Assembly (NCBI GenBank): GCA_963699535.1
Contig: CAVOUJ010000013.1
Span: 115,388 to 179,387 of the forward strand
Source of the DNA: VBDM01 sp963699535
GTDB lineage: Bacteria; Pseudomonadota; Gammaproteobacteria; Burkholderiales; SG8-39
Length of the DNA: 64,000 nucleotides
Direction of reading: 5' to 3'
A program made the translations under genes and the position numbers. A model generated the notes under the pieces. The model made no database searches. It was given only the letters and a program-made list of their open reading frames with translations, and was not told where the DNA came from. Shown here one piece after another: positions 7,812 through 16,358 of the stretch (within the stretch, counting starts at the first letter, position 1; each line of letters begins with the position of its first letter).

Positions 7812-9827
7812 TTACTTCAGAATGCGATACAGGTCGCTGTAGTCGTCGGTCCAGAGCTTCACGTGTGGCTCCGAATCGATGCGCTCGGCCGCTTCCCTCA
7901 GGAAATTCCCCTCGAAGGCCGCCGCCGAAGCGGAGAGCAGCATCCAGTCGGAGCGGTACACGCCCGCGTCGTCATCGTCATCGTTCTCCACCTGACGAAT
8001 CTCGAGCCCAAGGCTCCGGGCGGCCTGCTGCACCACGGGCACGAGGTCGAGGTAGCGATTGGAAATGTGCACGGCCAGAACTCCACCGGGCTTCAAGTGC
8101 CTCAGGTAGGCGCGGAAGGCCTCGACCGTGAGCAGATGCACCGGGATGGCGTCGCTCGAAAAGGCATCGAGCGCGAGAATGTCGAATTTCTGGTCCGTCT
8201 CGCGCTCGAGCGACAGGCGCGCGTCGCCGAGGACCACCTCGACCCGAGCCGGGCTGTCCTCGAGGAAGCTGAACTCCGAACGGGCGAGCTCGACCACTTT
8301 GGGGTTGATGTCGTAGAAACGGAAGACGTCGCCCGCCCTGCCATAGGCCGCGAGCGTTCCAGCGCCCAGGCCTACCACCCCCACGCGCAAGGGTCCGCGC
8401 GAGCGGGCATCGAGAATGGCGAGCGCTACGCCTGAGGTCATGCCGTAGTAGCTCGTCGGCCAGTCGCGCCGGTCCTCCTCCAGGAACTGCTTGCCGTGAA
8501 TGATGGTGCCGTGCGAGAGCACGCGCATGGCATCCGGCCCTTCGCCCGAATCGCGCACGCTGAGGACGCCGTAGAAATTGCGCGAGCTTGAGCGCGAATC
8601 CGCGGCATTGTCCCGATAAGTCCGTCCAAGAGCGACTGCGAGGGCGATGATGAGCGAGAAGAAAACCAGGCGGACGGCCATTGCCCAACGCCCGTGGAGA
8701 ACGCTGGTCCGGTCGCGGAGCAGCGCGATAAGCGAGAGGAGGGAGAGCGCGCACATGCCGATCGGCAATTCGTAGAGATCGTCGAACACCTGTGGCGCGA
8801 CCAGCCCGACCAGCACGCCGCCCAGGGCGCCGCCCAGGGCGATCATCAGATAGAAGCCCGTGAGATGGCGCGGATCGGGCTTGGATCGCGCGAGCTCCCC
8901 GTGGCACACCATGCACGCGGCGAAAAGCGTCGCCGAGTAGAGCGGGATCAGGGCCCAGATGCTCGGGTTGGACTTGGTGAGCGTCCAGCATACTGCAGCG
9001 AGTCCTGCGCCCGTAAGAGGCAGGAAGAGCCAGCGCCGGTACCAGCCGGAAGCCTCGAAACAGAGGACGAAGGAGAGGAGATAGAGCGCGAGAGGGAGAA
9101 CCCACAGGAACGGAATCGCCGCGACGTTGAGCGTCATATGGCTCGTGAAGGCGAGCAGCAGGACCGAAGCGCAGCCCGCGAGCCCCGCCCACAGCGCGAG
9201 GAGGCCCACCCCCGGCTTGTCCGAGGGCGCGTCGTGGGTGAGCGCTGCTTCTCCCTGGCTGCTGCGCCAGGCGAGCGCCGCGCAGGCGAGTGCAAACAGA
9301 ACGAAGCCGACCGACCAGATCGCCGTCTGAGCGCCCAGCGCGAGCAACGGCTCGAACGCGAGGGGATAGGAGACGAGCGCGATCATCGAGCCGAGGTTGG
9401 AAAGCGCGAAAAGGCGGTAGGGAGAGGCGCCCGGATGCGCGCGCGCGTACCAGACCTGCACCAGCGGTCCCGTGGTGGAGAGCATGAAATAGGGCAGGCC
9501 GACGCTGGTCGCGAGCAAGGCCAGTATCCGCCACGTCGGGTCCTCCCCGCCCGAGGGCTTCCACGCCGCGCTCGCTGCGAGCGGCAGCGTCGCCGCCGCG
9601 GCGGCGAGCAGCGCAATGTGGATGTAGCGCAAAGCCACGATCCGCGTCCTTGCGTAAGCATGCGAGTAGAGGTAGCCGGCGAGCAGCAGCACCTGAAAGA
9701 ACAGCATGCAGACCGTCCAAACCGCGGCGCTGCCGCCGAACCAGGGAAGGATGATCTTGGCGATGAGCGGCTGCACCTGGAACAGCAGGAAAGCGCTCAG
9801 GAAAATCGTGGCCGCGTAGAGGATCAT
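7812..9827 (-). CDS. Membrane-fused spermidine-synthase-like protein
   Basis: The 671-residue protein has two parts. Residues about 1-410 hold many hydrophobic helices starting MILYAATIFLSAFLLFQVQP, typical of the membrane half of fused MFS/spermidine synthase proteins. Residues about 440-671 form a polyamine-synthase-type Rossmann domain with GVVGLGAGTLAAYGR (nucleotide loop), FYDINPKVVELAR, VVLGDARLSLE and LDAFSSDAIPVHLLT, which includes the catalytic-type Asp. True spermidine synthases transfer aminopropyl groups from decarboxylated SAM; the substrate of membrane-fused forms is not established. A run of five Asp near residue 630 is unusual. The gene is alone on the minus strand between gabD and an SDR gene. 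Confidence 0.85.
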   Translation of the reverse strand: MILYAATIFLSAFLLFQVQPLIAKIILPWFGGSAAVWTVCMLFFQVLLLAGYLYSHAYARTRIVALRYIHIALLAAAAATLPLAASAAWKPSGGEDPTWRILALLATSVGLPYFMLSTTGPLVQVWYARAHPGASPYRLFALSNLGSMIALVSYPLAFEPLLALGAQTAIWSVGFVLFALACAALAWRSSQGEAALTHDAPSDKPGVGLLALWAGLAGCASVLLLAFTSHMTLNVAAIPFLWVLPLALYLLSFVLCFEASGWYRRWLFLPLTGAGLAAVCWTLTKSNPSIWALIPLYSATLFAACMVCHGELARSKPDPRHLTGFYLMIALGGALGGVLVGLVAPQVFDDLYELPIGMCALSLLSLIALLRDRTSVLHGRWAMAVRLVFFSLIIALAVALGRTYRDNAADSRSSSRNFYGVLSVRDSGEGPDAMRVLSHGTIIHGKQFLEEDRRDWPTSYYGMTSGVALAILDARSRGPLRVGVVGLGAGTLAAYGRAGDVFRFYDINPKVVELARSEFSFLEDSPARVEVVLGDARLSLERETDQKFDILALDAFSSDAIPVHLLTVEAFRAYLRHLKPGGVLAVHISNRYLDLVPVVQQAARSLGLEIRQVENDDDDDAGVYRSDWMLLSASAAAFEGNFLREAAERIDSEPHVKLWTDDYSDLYRILK

Positions 9828-9891
9828 GAGTCGGAGACCGAGAAAGGGAGTCCGCGCACGCGCGACCGGAAAATCGCGCCTGCTTGCGGAG

Positions 9892-10671
9892 TCAGAACGT
9901 GCCGGGATAGATGCCGCCGTCGATGAGGAAGTTCTGCCCGGTGATGTAGCCGGCCTGGACGCTGCACAGATAGGCGCACAGATCGCCGAACTCCTCCGGC
10001 GTGCCGAAGCGGCGCGCGGGAATCGCCTTTTCCCGCTCGCGCTTCACCTCCTCGGGCGTCTTGCCCTGCTCCTTCGCGAGAAACTCGGTGTTGCTGATCA
10101 GCCGGTCGGTCCAGAAACGTCCGGGAAGCATGTTGTTGATGGTCACGTTGTGCGCGACCGTTTCGCGCGCCAGGCCCGCGACGAAGCCGGTGAGGCCGCT
10201 GCGCGCTCCGTTGGACAGGGCCAACTCGCCGATCGGGGCCTTGACCGCGCTCGAGGTGATGTTGACGATGCGCCCGAAGCGCCGCGAGAGCATTCCGTCC
10301 ACCGTTGCGCGGATCAGCTCGATCGGCGTGAGCATGTTGGCGTTCACCGCGCGCAGCCAGTCTTCCCGCGCGAACTTGCGGAAGTCTCCGGGCGGAGGCC
10401 CGCCCGCGTTGGTGACGAGGATGTCCGGCTGCGGGCAGGCCGCGAGCGCCGCGGCGCGGCCTTCTTCGCTGGTGATGTCGGCCGCCACCGTCGCGACGGT
10501 CGCGCCGGTCGCGGCGCGGATTTCCTCGGCGGTCTTCTCCAGCGCCTTGCGCTCGCGCGCGACCAGCGTGACGCGGCATCCCTCGCGCGCGAGCGAGGTC
10601 GCGCAGCCACGTCCCAATCCCTTGCTCGCGCCGCACACAAGCGCTGTCTTGCCGCGAATTCCCAGGTCCAC
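9892..10671 (-). CDS. SDR-family oxidoreductase, atypical catalytic site
   Basis: This 259-residue Rossmann protein belongs to the short-chain dehydrogenase/reductase superfamily. The nucleotide-binding loop reads GASKGLGRG instead of the strict TGxxxGxG, and the NAG motif is present (VTNAGGPPPGDF). At the active site, where SDRs have Ser...YxxxK, the Ser is kept (NITSSAVKAP) but the YxxxK position reads SNGAR in ELALSNGARSGL, with Ser for Tyr and Arg for Lys. This pattern is shared by the 3-oxoacyl-ACP-reductase-like subgroup known not to match the catalytic tetrad. Whether it is an active reductase is therefore unclear. The C-terminus ends in the usual GQNFLIDGGIYPGTF. An EamA transporter gene lies 21 bp upstream. 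Confidence 0.88.
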   Translation of the reverse strand: MDLGIRGKTALVCGASKGLGRGCATSLAREGCRVTLVARERKALEKTAEEIRAATGATVATVAADITSEEGRAAALAACPQPDILVTNAGGPPPGDFRKFAREDWLRAVNANMLTPIELIRATVDGMLSRRFGRIVNITSSAVKAPIGELALSNGARSGLTGFVAGLARETVAHNVTINNMLPGRFWTDRLISNTEFLAKEQGKTPEEVKREREKAIPARRFGTPEEFGDLCAYLCSVQAGYITGQNFLIDGGIYPGTF

Positions 10672-10692
10672 GATCTGCTCCGAAAGATGAAA

Positions 10693-11592
10693 CTATCTCG
10701 CCGCCTTGAACGTCACCAGCAGGACTCCGCCCAGCACGAGCAGCGCGCCCGCCAATTGTACCGGGGTCATGATCTCGTCCAGCCCCACCCAGCCGAAAAA
10801 GATCGTCGTCACGGGGCCGAGCGCGCCGTACAAGGCCACCTGATTGGCGCCGATGCGCTTGAGGGCCTCCGAGGTCATGAAGACCGGCAGGACCGTGCTC
10901 ACGAGCGCCATCGCCACGGCCAGGCCGTACACTTCCCGCGGCAGGTCGAGCGCGGACAGGGGCCGCAGGAGCAGGAACTGCATGATGCAGAACGCGCTCG
11001 CGACGCTCATCGCGTAGGCGGTGAAGCGAATCGAGCCGACCCGCTGCACGACCCGGCTGCTGGCCACGAGATACACCGCGTACCCGGCTGCGCTGGCGAA
11101 GCACAGAGCCGCCCCGAGCGCGAGGTTGGCGTTCGCGCCCGCCACGGCGTTGGACATCACCAGCGCGATCCCCGAATAGGTCACGACTAGCGCCACCACC
11201 TCGCGCGCGCTCGGGCGCTTGTGCAGGAACGCGAACGACAGGATCACGACCAACGTGGGATAGATGAACAGGATCAGCCGCCCGAGGCCCGAGGAGACAT
11301 ACTGAAGGCCGAGAAAGTCGGCGAAGCTCGCGAAGTAGTAGCCGACGAAGCCGAGGAGCACGATGGCCCAGGCGTCTCTGCCGACTAGCGGCGCGCGCTT
11401 GCGGTCGCGCCCGACCCAGGTCGCGGCAGCGAGGAAGAAGGGCAGCGAGAAGACCATCCGCAGGGCGAGCAGCGTGATCGGATCGACCACGATGCCGTAC
11501 GCGAGCTTGATGAAGATGGGACGTAGCGAGAAGCACACCACGCCCGCGATCGCCATCGCGACGCCGACGGCGCGGTAGGACGCCTCGCTCAC
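10693..11592 (-). CDS. EamA/DMT-superfamily transporter
   Basis: A 299-residue integral membrane protein with about ten hydrophobic helices in two homologous halves, the standard layout of the drug/metabolite transporter superfamily. The first half includes GVVCFSLRPIFIKLAYG and FVGYYFASFADFLGLQYV; the second begins near LALGAALCFASAAGYAVYL and ends LAGALLVLGGVLLVTF. Substrate cannot be deduced; relatives export amino acids or nucleotide-sugar-like metabolites. Its start overlaps the stop of the HerA-like gene by 1 bp, so the three minus-strand genes from the ATPase through the SDR likely form one transcript. Confidence 0.88.
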   Translation of the reverse strand: MSEASYRAVGVAMAIAGVVCFSLRPIFIKLAYGIVVDPITLLALRMVFSLPFFLAAATWVGRDRKRAPLVGRDAWAIVLLGFVGYYFASFADFLGLQYVSSGLGRLILFIYPTLVVILSFAFLHKRPSAREVVALVVTYSGIALVMSNAVAGANANLALGAALCFASAAGYAVYLVASSRVVQRVGSIRFTAYAMSVASAFCIMQFLLLRPLSALDLPREVYGLAVAMALVSTVLPVFMTSEALKRIGANQVALYGALGPVTTIFFGWVGLDEIMTPVQLAGALLVLGGVLLVTFKAAR

Positions 11593-13088
11593 TAGCGGCG
11601 CTTGCCGCTGCGCAGGATCGAGCCCAGGACGCCGCGCACGATCTCCCGGCCGAGCTGAGAGCCGATGGTGCGCGCGGCGCCTTTTGCCATGGCGTCGAGC
11701 AGGCCGTCGTGCCGACCGCCCCGCGGGCCGGTCCGGCCGACGAGAATCCCGCCGACCTTGTCCATGATGCCGCCTTCGTCCGGCCCCGCCCCTTTCGGCT
11801 GCGCTTCATCGCGCGCGGCGGTGCGGTCTTTCAACTTCTCGTAGGCGGACTCGCGGTCGATGAGCTTTTCGTAATGCCCGGTGACGGGCGAGGCGGCGAT
11901 GATCGCTTTGCGCTCGGCCTCGGTGACCGGGCCGAGCCGGCTCCCAGGCGGAACGACGAAGGCGCGCTCGGTGACACTCGGCCGCCCCTTCTCGTCGAGC
12001 AGCGACACCAGCGCCTCGCCGACGCCGAGCTCGGTGATCACCTGCTCGACTTTCAGCTTCGGGTTGGGGCGCATGGTCTCGGCGGCCGATTTCACCGCCT
12101 TCTGGTCGCGCGGGGTGAAGGCGCGCAGCGCGTGCTGCACGCGGTTGCCGAGCTGCCCCAGCACCGACTCGGGGATGTCGAGCGGGTTCTGCGTCACGAA
12201 ATACACGCCCACGCCCTTGGAGCGGATCAGGCGCACGACCTGCTCGATTTTCTCGAGGAGCGCCTTGGGCGCTTCGCTGAAGAGGAGGTGGGCTTCGTCG
12301 AAGAAGAACACGAGCTTCGGCTTCTCCGGGTCGCCGACTTCGGGCAGATTCTCGAAAAGCTCGGCGAGCATCCACAAGAGGAAGGTCGAATAGAGCTTGG
12401 GCGAATTCATCAGCTTGTCGGCGGCCAGGATGTTGACGGCACCCTTGCCGCCCTCGACCTGCATGAGATCGGCGATGTTGAGCATCGGCTCGCCGAAGAA
12501 GCGGTCGGCGCCCTGGCTTTCGAGAGCGAGCAAGCCGCGCTGGATGGCGCCGATCGAGGCCGTGGAGATGTTGCCGTACTGGGTCGTGAACTGCGCGGCG
12601 TTGTCGCCCACGTGCTGCAGCGTCGCTCGCAGGTCCCTCATGTCGAGGAGCAAGAGGCCGGAGTCGTCCGCGATCTTGAAGACGAGGTTGAGCACGCCTT
12701 CCTGCGTGTCGTTGAGCCCGAGCATGCGTGACAGGAGCAGCGGCCCCATGTCCGAGACCGTGGCCCGCACCGGATGGCCGGCCGCGCCGAACAGGTCCCA
12801 GAACACGACCGGGCAGGCCTCGTGCCTGAGCTCGATCTTCAGGCTCTTGGCGCGCTCGGCGACCTTGGCGTTGTCCCCACCCGGTTTCGCCATCCCGGCA
12901 AGGTCGCCCTTGACGTCGGCCATGAACACCGGCACGCCGATGCGCGAAAACCCTTCGGCGAGGGTCTGCAGCGTGACGGTCTTGCCGGTGCCGGTGGCGC
13001 CGGCGATCAGGCCGTGGCGATTGGCGAGCGCGGGCAAGAGCGAGAGGTCTGCGGTCTTCGACTTGGCGACGAGGAGGGGCGCGGTCAC
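11592..13088 (-). CDS. HerA-like ATPase (DUF853 / YjgR family)
   Basis: A 498-residue P-loop ATPase resembling the C-terminal part of HerA/FtsK-type translocases. The Walker A motif GATGTGKTVTLQ lies at about residues 31-42. Walker B and sensor segments are KLVFFFDEAHLLF and VYFVTQNPLDIP, followed by the arginine-finger region RVQHALRAFTPRD. The C-terminal 60 residues are Gly/Arg-rich (GPRGGRHDGLLDAMAKGAAR), as in YjgR homologues. The family is widespread in proteobacteria; its biological role is not established. It is divergent from yebC with an 80-bp gap, which presumably holds both promoters. Confidence 0.88.
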   Translation of the reverse strand: MTAPLLVAKSKTADLSLLPALANRHGLIAGATGTGKTVTLQTLAEGFSRIGVPVFMADVKGDLAGMAKPGGDNAKVAERAKSLKIELRHEACPVVFWDLFGAAGHPVRATVSDMGPLLLSRMLGLNDTQEGVLNLVFKIADDSGLLLLDMRDLRATLQHVGDNAAQFTTQYGNISTASIGAIQRGLLALESQGADRFFGEPMLNIADLMQVEGGKGAVNILAADKLMNSPKLYSTFLLWMLAELFENLPEVGDPEKPKLVFFFDEAHLLFSEAPKALLEKIEQVVRLIRSKGVGVYFVTQNPLDIPESVLGQLGNRVQHALRAFTPRDQKAVKSAAETMRPNPKLKVEQVITELGVGEALVSLLDEKGRPSVTERAFVVPPGSRLGPVTEAERKAIIAASPVTGHYEKLIDRESAYEKLKDRTAARDEAQPKGAGPDEGGIMDKVGGILVGRTGPRGGRHDGLLDAMAKGAARTIGSQLGREIVRGVLGSILRSGKRR

Positions 13089-13168
13089 GGTGAGTTTCTT
13101 TTTGGCTCGGTGCGATATCCGAATGTAAAATTATAGGCTTTCCCGGACTCAAGACGTGCCGCTCCGCC

Positions 13169-13891
13169 ATGGCAGGACATTCCAGATGGGCCAATGTAAA
13201 GCACAAGAAAGCGGCGGCCGATGCCAAGAAGGGCAAGATTTTCACGCGGCTGATCAAGGAAGTCACGGTGGCCGCGCGCCTGGGCGGGGCCGATCCGGCG
13301 ATGAACCCGCGGCTGCGCCTCGCGATCGACAAGGCGTACGACGCGAACATGCCCAAGGACACGATCGAGCGCGCGGCGAAGCGCGGCGCGGGCGGCCTGG
13401 AGGGCGCCACCTACGAGGAGATCCGCTACGAGGGCTACGGTACGGGCGGCGCCGCGGTGATGGTGGATTGCATGACCGACAACCGCACCCGCACCGTGGC
13501 GGAAGTGCGCCACGCCTTCACCAAGCACGGCGGCAACCTCGGTACCGACGGGTCCGTGGCCTTCCTGTTCAAGAAATGCGGCCAGTTCGTCTTCGCGCCC
13601 GGGACGAGCGAGGACAAAGTGATGGAGGCGGCGCTCGACGCGGGCGCCGAGGACGTGCTCAAGAACGACGACGGTTCGGTGGAAGTGATCTGCGCGCCGG
13701 AGGACTTCGTCGCGGTGAAGGACGGCCTCGCAAAAGCCGGGCTCAAGCCCGAGTTCGCCGAGCTGACGATGAAACCCACCGCCGAGAGCGTGCTGAAAGG
13801 CGAGGAAGGCGCGCGGATGCAGAAGCTCCTAGATGCGCTGGAGAACGTCGACGACGTGCAGGACGTCTACACGACGGCGGTGATCGACTGA
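13169..13891 (+). CDS. yebC: YebC/PmpR-family transcriptional or translational regulator
   Basis: The 240-residue protein starts with the hallmark MAGHSRWANVKHKKAAADAKKGK and contains IKEVTVAARLGGADPAMNPRLR and the GYGTGGAAVMVDCMTDNRTRT segment, giving the three-domain YebC fold. Family members have been described as DNA-binding regulators and, more recently, as ribosome-associated factors that ease translation of proline runs. In proteobacteria yebC normally precedes ruvC-ruvA-ruvB. Here its stop is followed by a 57-bp sequence that recurs before ruvC, with an extra gene between the copies. Confidence 0.97.
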   Translation: MAGHSRWANVKHKKAAADAKKGKIFTRLIKEVTVAARLGGADPAMNPRLRLAIDKAYDANMPKDTIERAAKRGAGGLEGATYEEIRYEGYGTGGAAVMVDCMTDNRTRTVAEVRHAFTKHGGNLGTDGSVAFLFKKCGQFVFAPGTSEDKVMEAALDAGAEDVLKNDDGSVEVICAPEDFVAVKDGLAKAGLKPEFAELTMKPTAESVLKGEEGARMQKLLDALENVDDVQDVYTTAVID

Positions 13892-13896
13892 AAGAA

Positions 13897-13953
13897 TCCT
13901 TGGTCCTCCATCCTCGGTCCTGAATAATCCCCGGATGCCGGCCGCTACCGTTC
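13897..13953 (+). repeat. Left copy of duplicated yebC-ruvC junction
   Basis: This 57-bp stretch matches the sequence at 15787-15843 at 49 of 57 positions. It contains the TCCT-rich spacer, the word cctgaataatccc and a fossil ruvC start (atgccggcc...accgttc). After position 13953 the similarity to ruvC stops. It reads as the left end of the original yebC-ruvC junction, displaced by the inserted gene that follows. Confidence 0.75.
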
Positions 13954-14147
13954 TTCATTGCCAGATCGAAATGGGTTTATGGGTGAGAGAGCCATTCCGT
14001 TCCTCATGCTCTTTACCCCCTCTGAGGTGAAACATCGACGCGCTGAAGAAGAAATTTAGGGACGGTCAGCACGCGGAAGCGATCGCGGAATGCGAAGCCC
14101 TGTGTCGAAAAGATCCGAACAACTACGAGATCAAGAGGCTGTGCGCG

Positions 14148-15776
14148 ATGATGCTCGCGCTTGTGAAAAACTACGGCCGGGCGCTAGAACTGCTTCATGA
14201 AATACGTAACGCCAAGAAAGAGGATGCCGACGCCCTGTTCAATATCGGCATTTGCCAAAGAGAGCTCAGGGACTTCAGAAGTGCGGAACAGACCTTCAAG
14301 GTCTACACCGACAGTTTTCCGAATCATTCAGATGGTTGGGCAGGCTTGGCCGAATGCCAGTTTCAATTGAAGGAATTTGACAAGGGCATAAGATCTGCAG
14401 ATCAGGCAATCAAGCTTGATTCTTCCTCATGTCCAGCCTGGACCACCCGTGGAAATTGCCAAAAGTCGATCGGACAGTTCGACGACGCGCTGGCAAGCTA
14501 CAAGAAAGCCAATCAATTGCAGCCGACGGCTGAATGCTGGCTCAATTCAGGTCTGGTTTTTCTTGAAATCGGCAGGCCACTGGAAGCGATAGACTGTTTC
14601 ACCCATGGAATCGAGCTTGCCCCGGACCTGGCCGGACTGAGAGTCGCGCGAGGCGACGCGTTTCAGGGTCTCGCGAAACTGCAGGAGGCTGTCGCCGACT
14701 ACAAAGCGGCGCTGATGCTGGCGCCCGCCGACGATGAGACCTTGAAGAAGGCGGCCCTCTGTCTACTGCAACTGGACCAAGGCAGTCAGGCAATCGAACT
14801 CTGCCGAGACATCCTCAGAGTTCATCCAGACATGATCACGGCCAAAATTGGCGCGGATTGGGTGTTGAGTAAGCTCGTTCCAATCTGGCATGTTCCGATG
14901 ATGAACGAACAGGAGCGAAACAAAGCCTACTATGATGCGCTTGGATCGGTGGTTACACCAGAAAAGATCGTTCTTGAAATTGGAACCGGATCGGGCCTTG
15001 TCGCGATGATGGCCGCCAGGCTTGGCGCAAAGAGAATATTTTCGTGCGAGGTCGTCGGCCTGGTCGCCGAAACCGCGAGAAAAATCGTCGAACGCAACAA
15101 GTATCAGGACCAGATTGTAGTTCTTGCAAAATCCTCTCATGCCGTTCAGGTCGACAAGGATCTACCTGCCAAGGCGGACATTCTTGTCCATGAAATTTTT
15201 TCCAGCGAATTGCTTGGGGAACATGTCCTTCCCATGATCGAGGATGCAAAGCATCGCCTGCTCAGGCCAGGCGGGGAAATCTTGCCCGCTGCGGCAAGCA
15301 TCATGATCGCGCTCGTGAGCGGTGATGAACTCGGAAAGACCCTTCATGTCGACGAATCGTTCGGATTCGACCTTCGTGACTTCAACATCATCCATCCCAA
15401 GAGGCGGCCGCTTTATCAAGCGGACTTGGCGCTCGCTCTGTTGAGCGATAGCATCGAAGCCTTCCGATTTGACTTTTGTAAAGAGTCGACGTTTCCTGCC
15501 GAGAGAAAAGTGATCGAGATAACGGCAAGCAAAGAGGGGCTTTGTTACGGGGTAATTCAGTGGATTCGCATCGAATTGAACAGGGATGTCCACTACGAAA
15601 ATCACCCATCACAACGCCGTTCCATTTCGAATTGGGAGCATATTATTTATGGTTTTGATGAGCCCATTTGTCTTGAGGTGGGGGCAGTAGTGTCGGTTAC
15701 CGCGATGCACGATCGGTCGCGACCGTGGTTTGAGTTGACCTCTTACAGGCGCCCATCCCACGTCCCGGCGGCCTGA
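14148..15776 (+). CDS. TPR-domain protein fused to PRMT7/PRMT9-like methyltransferase
   Basis: The product (542 residues from this ATG) has TPR repeats over about residues 1-235 and a SAM-dependent methyltransferase of the protein-arginine-methyltransferase class over about 250-542. Motif I is VLEIGTGSGL (277-284), the post-I acidic residue is Glu301, and the double-Glu loop reads HEIFSSELLGE with Glu349 and Glu358 nine residues apart, as in PRMT7. The THW-loop equivalent reads SNW, so its His is replaced by Asn. The coding frame and a further TPR continue upstream to about 14031, with an aggtga ribosome-binding site and ATC at 14034 where an ATG would be expected, so the true start may be 14034. 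G+C is visibly lower than in neighbours. The gene sits between duplicated yebC-ruvC junctions, indicating insertion. Substrate unknown. Confidence 0.8.
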   Translation: MMLALVKNYGRALELLHEIRNAKKEDADALFNIGICQRELRDFRSAEQTFKVYTDSFPNHSDGWAGLAECQFQLKEFDKGIRSADQAIKLDSSSCPAWTTRGNCQKSIGQFDDALASYKKANQLQPTAECWLNSGLVFLEIGRPLEAIDCFTHGIELAPDLAGLRVARGDAFQGLAKLQEAVADYKAALMLAPADDETLKKAALCLLQLDQGSQAIELCRDILRVHPDMITAKIGADWVLSKLVPIWHVPMMNEQERNKAYYDALGSVVTPEKIVLEIGTGSGLVAMMAARLGAKRIFSCEVVGLVAETARKIVERNKYQDQIVVLAKSSHAVQVDKDLPAKADILVHEIFSSELLGEHVLPMIEDAKHRLLRPGGEILPAAASIMIALVSGDELGKTLHVDESFGFDLRDFNIIHPKRRPLYQADLALALLSDSIEAFRFDFCKESTFPAERKVIEITASKEGLCYGVIQWIRIELNRDVHYENHPSQRRSISNWEHIIYGFDEPICLEVGAVVSVTAMHDRSRPWFELTSYRRPSHVPAA

Positions 15777-15786
15777 TCAATCGTCA

Positions 15787-15843
15787 TCCTTGATCCTTGA
15801 TCCTCGATCCTGAATAATCCCAAGATGCCGGCCCCGACCGTTC
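15787..15843 (+). repeat. Right copy of duplicated yebC-ruvC junction
   Basis: Direct-repeat partner of 13897-13953 (about 86% identical by eye). This copy overlaps the functional ruvC start, so it is the intact junction. The TCCTTGATCCTTGATCCTCGATCC portion upstream of ruvC is internally repetitive. Confidence 0.75.
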
Positions 15844-16358
15844 GAATCCTGGGCATCGACCCGGGTTTGCGAGTGACCGGCTTCGGCGTCATCGAGAAGA
15901 ACGGCGCGAGCCTTACCTACATCGCCAGCGGCTGCGTGAAATCCGGCAACGCCGAGCTGGCCGATCGCCTGAAGACGCTGCTTTGCGGTTTGCGCGAAGT
16001 GATCGCGGCGCATCGGCCCCAGCAGGTCGCTCTCGAAAAGGTCTTCGTCAACATCAACCCCGCCTCCACGCTCGCACTCGGCCAGGCGCGCGGCACCGCG
16101 ATCTGCGCGGCGGTGGACGCGGGACTGCCCGTCGCCGAGTACACCGCGCTCCAGGTCAAGCAGGCCGTCGTCGGTAACGGCCATGCGGGAAAGGAACAGG
16201 TGCAGGAGATGGTGAAGCGGCTGCTCGAGCTTGCGGGCGCGCCCTCCGCGGACGCCGCCGACGCGCTCGCCTGCGCGATCTGCCACGCGCATGGCGGCCA
16301 GGGACTGGGTGCCATTCCCACGCGTGGATTCCGGGTGAAACGAGGCAGGCTCGTATGA
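15825..16358 (+). CDS. ruvC: Holliday junction endodeoxyribonuclease RuvC
   Basis: RuvC is the dimeric resolvase that cuts Holliday junctions during homologous recombination. The 177-residue product has the RNase-H-fold acidic residues: Asp in ILGIDPGLRVTGFG (about residue 12), Glu in VALEKVFVN, and the C-terminal Asp pair in SADAADALACAICHAH. The GKEQVQEMV loop is also present. The ATG start lies in the right copy of the duplicated junction sequence. Its stop overlaps the ruvA start by 4 bp (ATGA), so the two are translationally coupled. Confidence 0.98.
   Translation: MPAPTVRILGIDPGLRVTGFGVIEKNGASLTYIASGCVKSGNAELADRLKTLLCGLREVIAAHRPQQVALEKVFVNINPASTLALGQARGTAICAAVDAGLPVAEYTALQVKQAVVGNGHAGKEQVQEMVKRLLELAGAPSADAADALACAICHAHGGQGLGAIPTRGFRVKRGRLV

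Noticed and set aside
6240..8131. Long frames overlapping gabD on both strands
   Set aside because: Arg/Gly/His-rich shadow frames of an intact aldehyde dehydrogenase gene.
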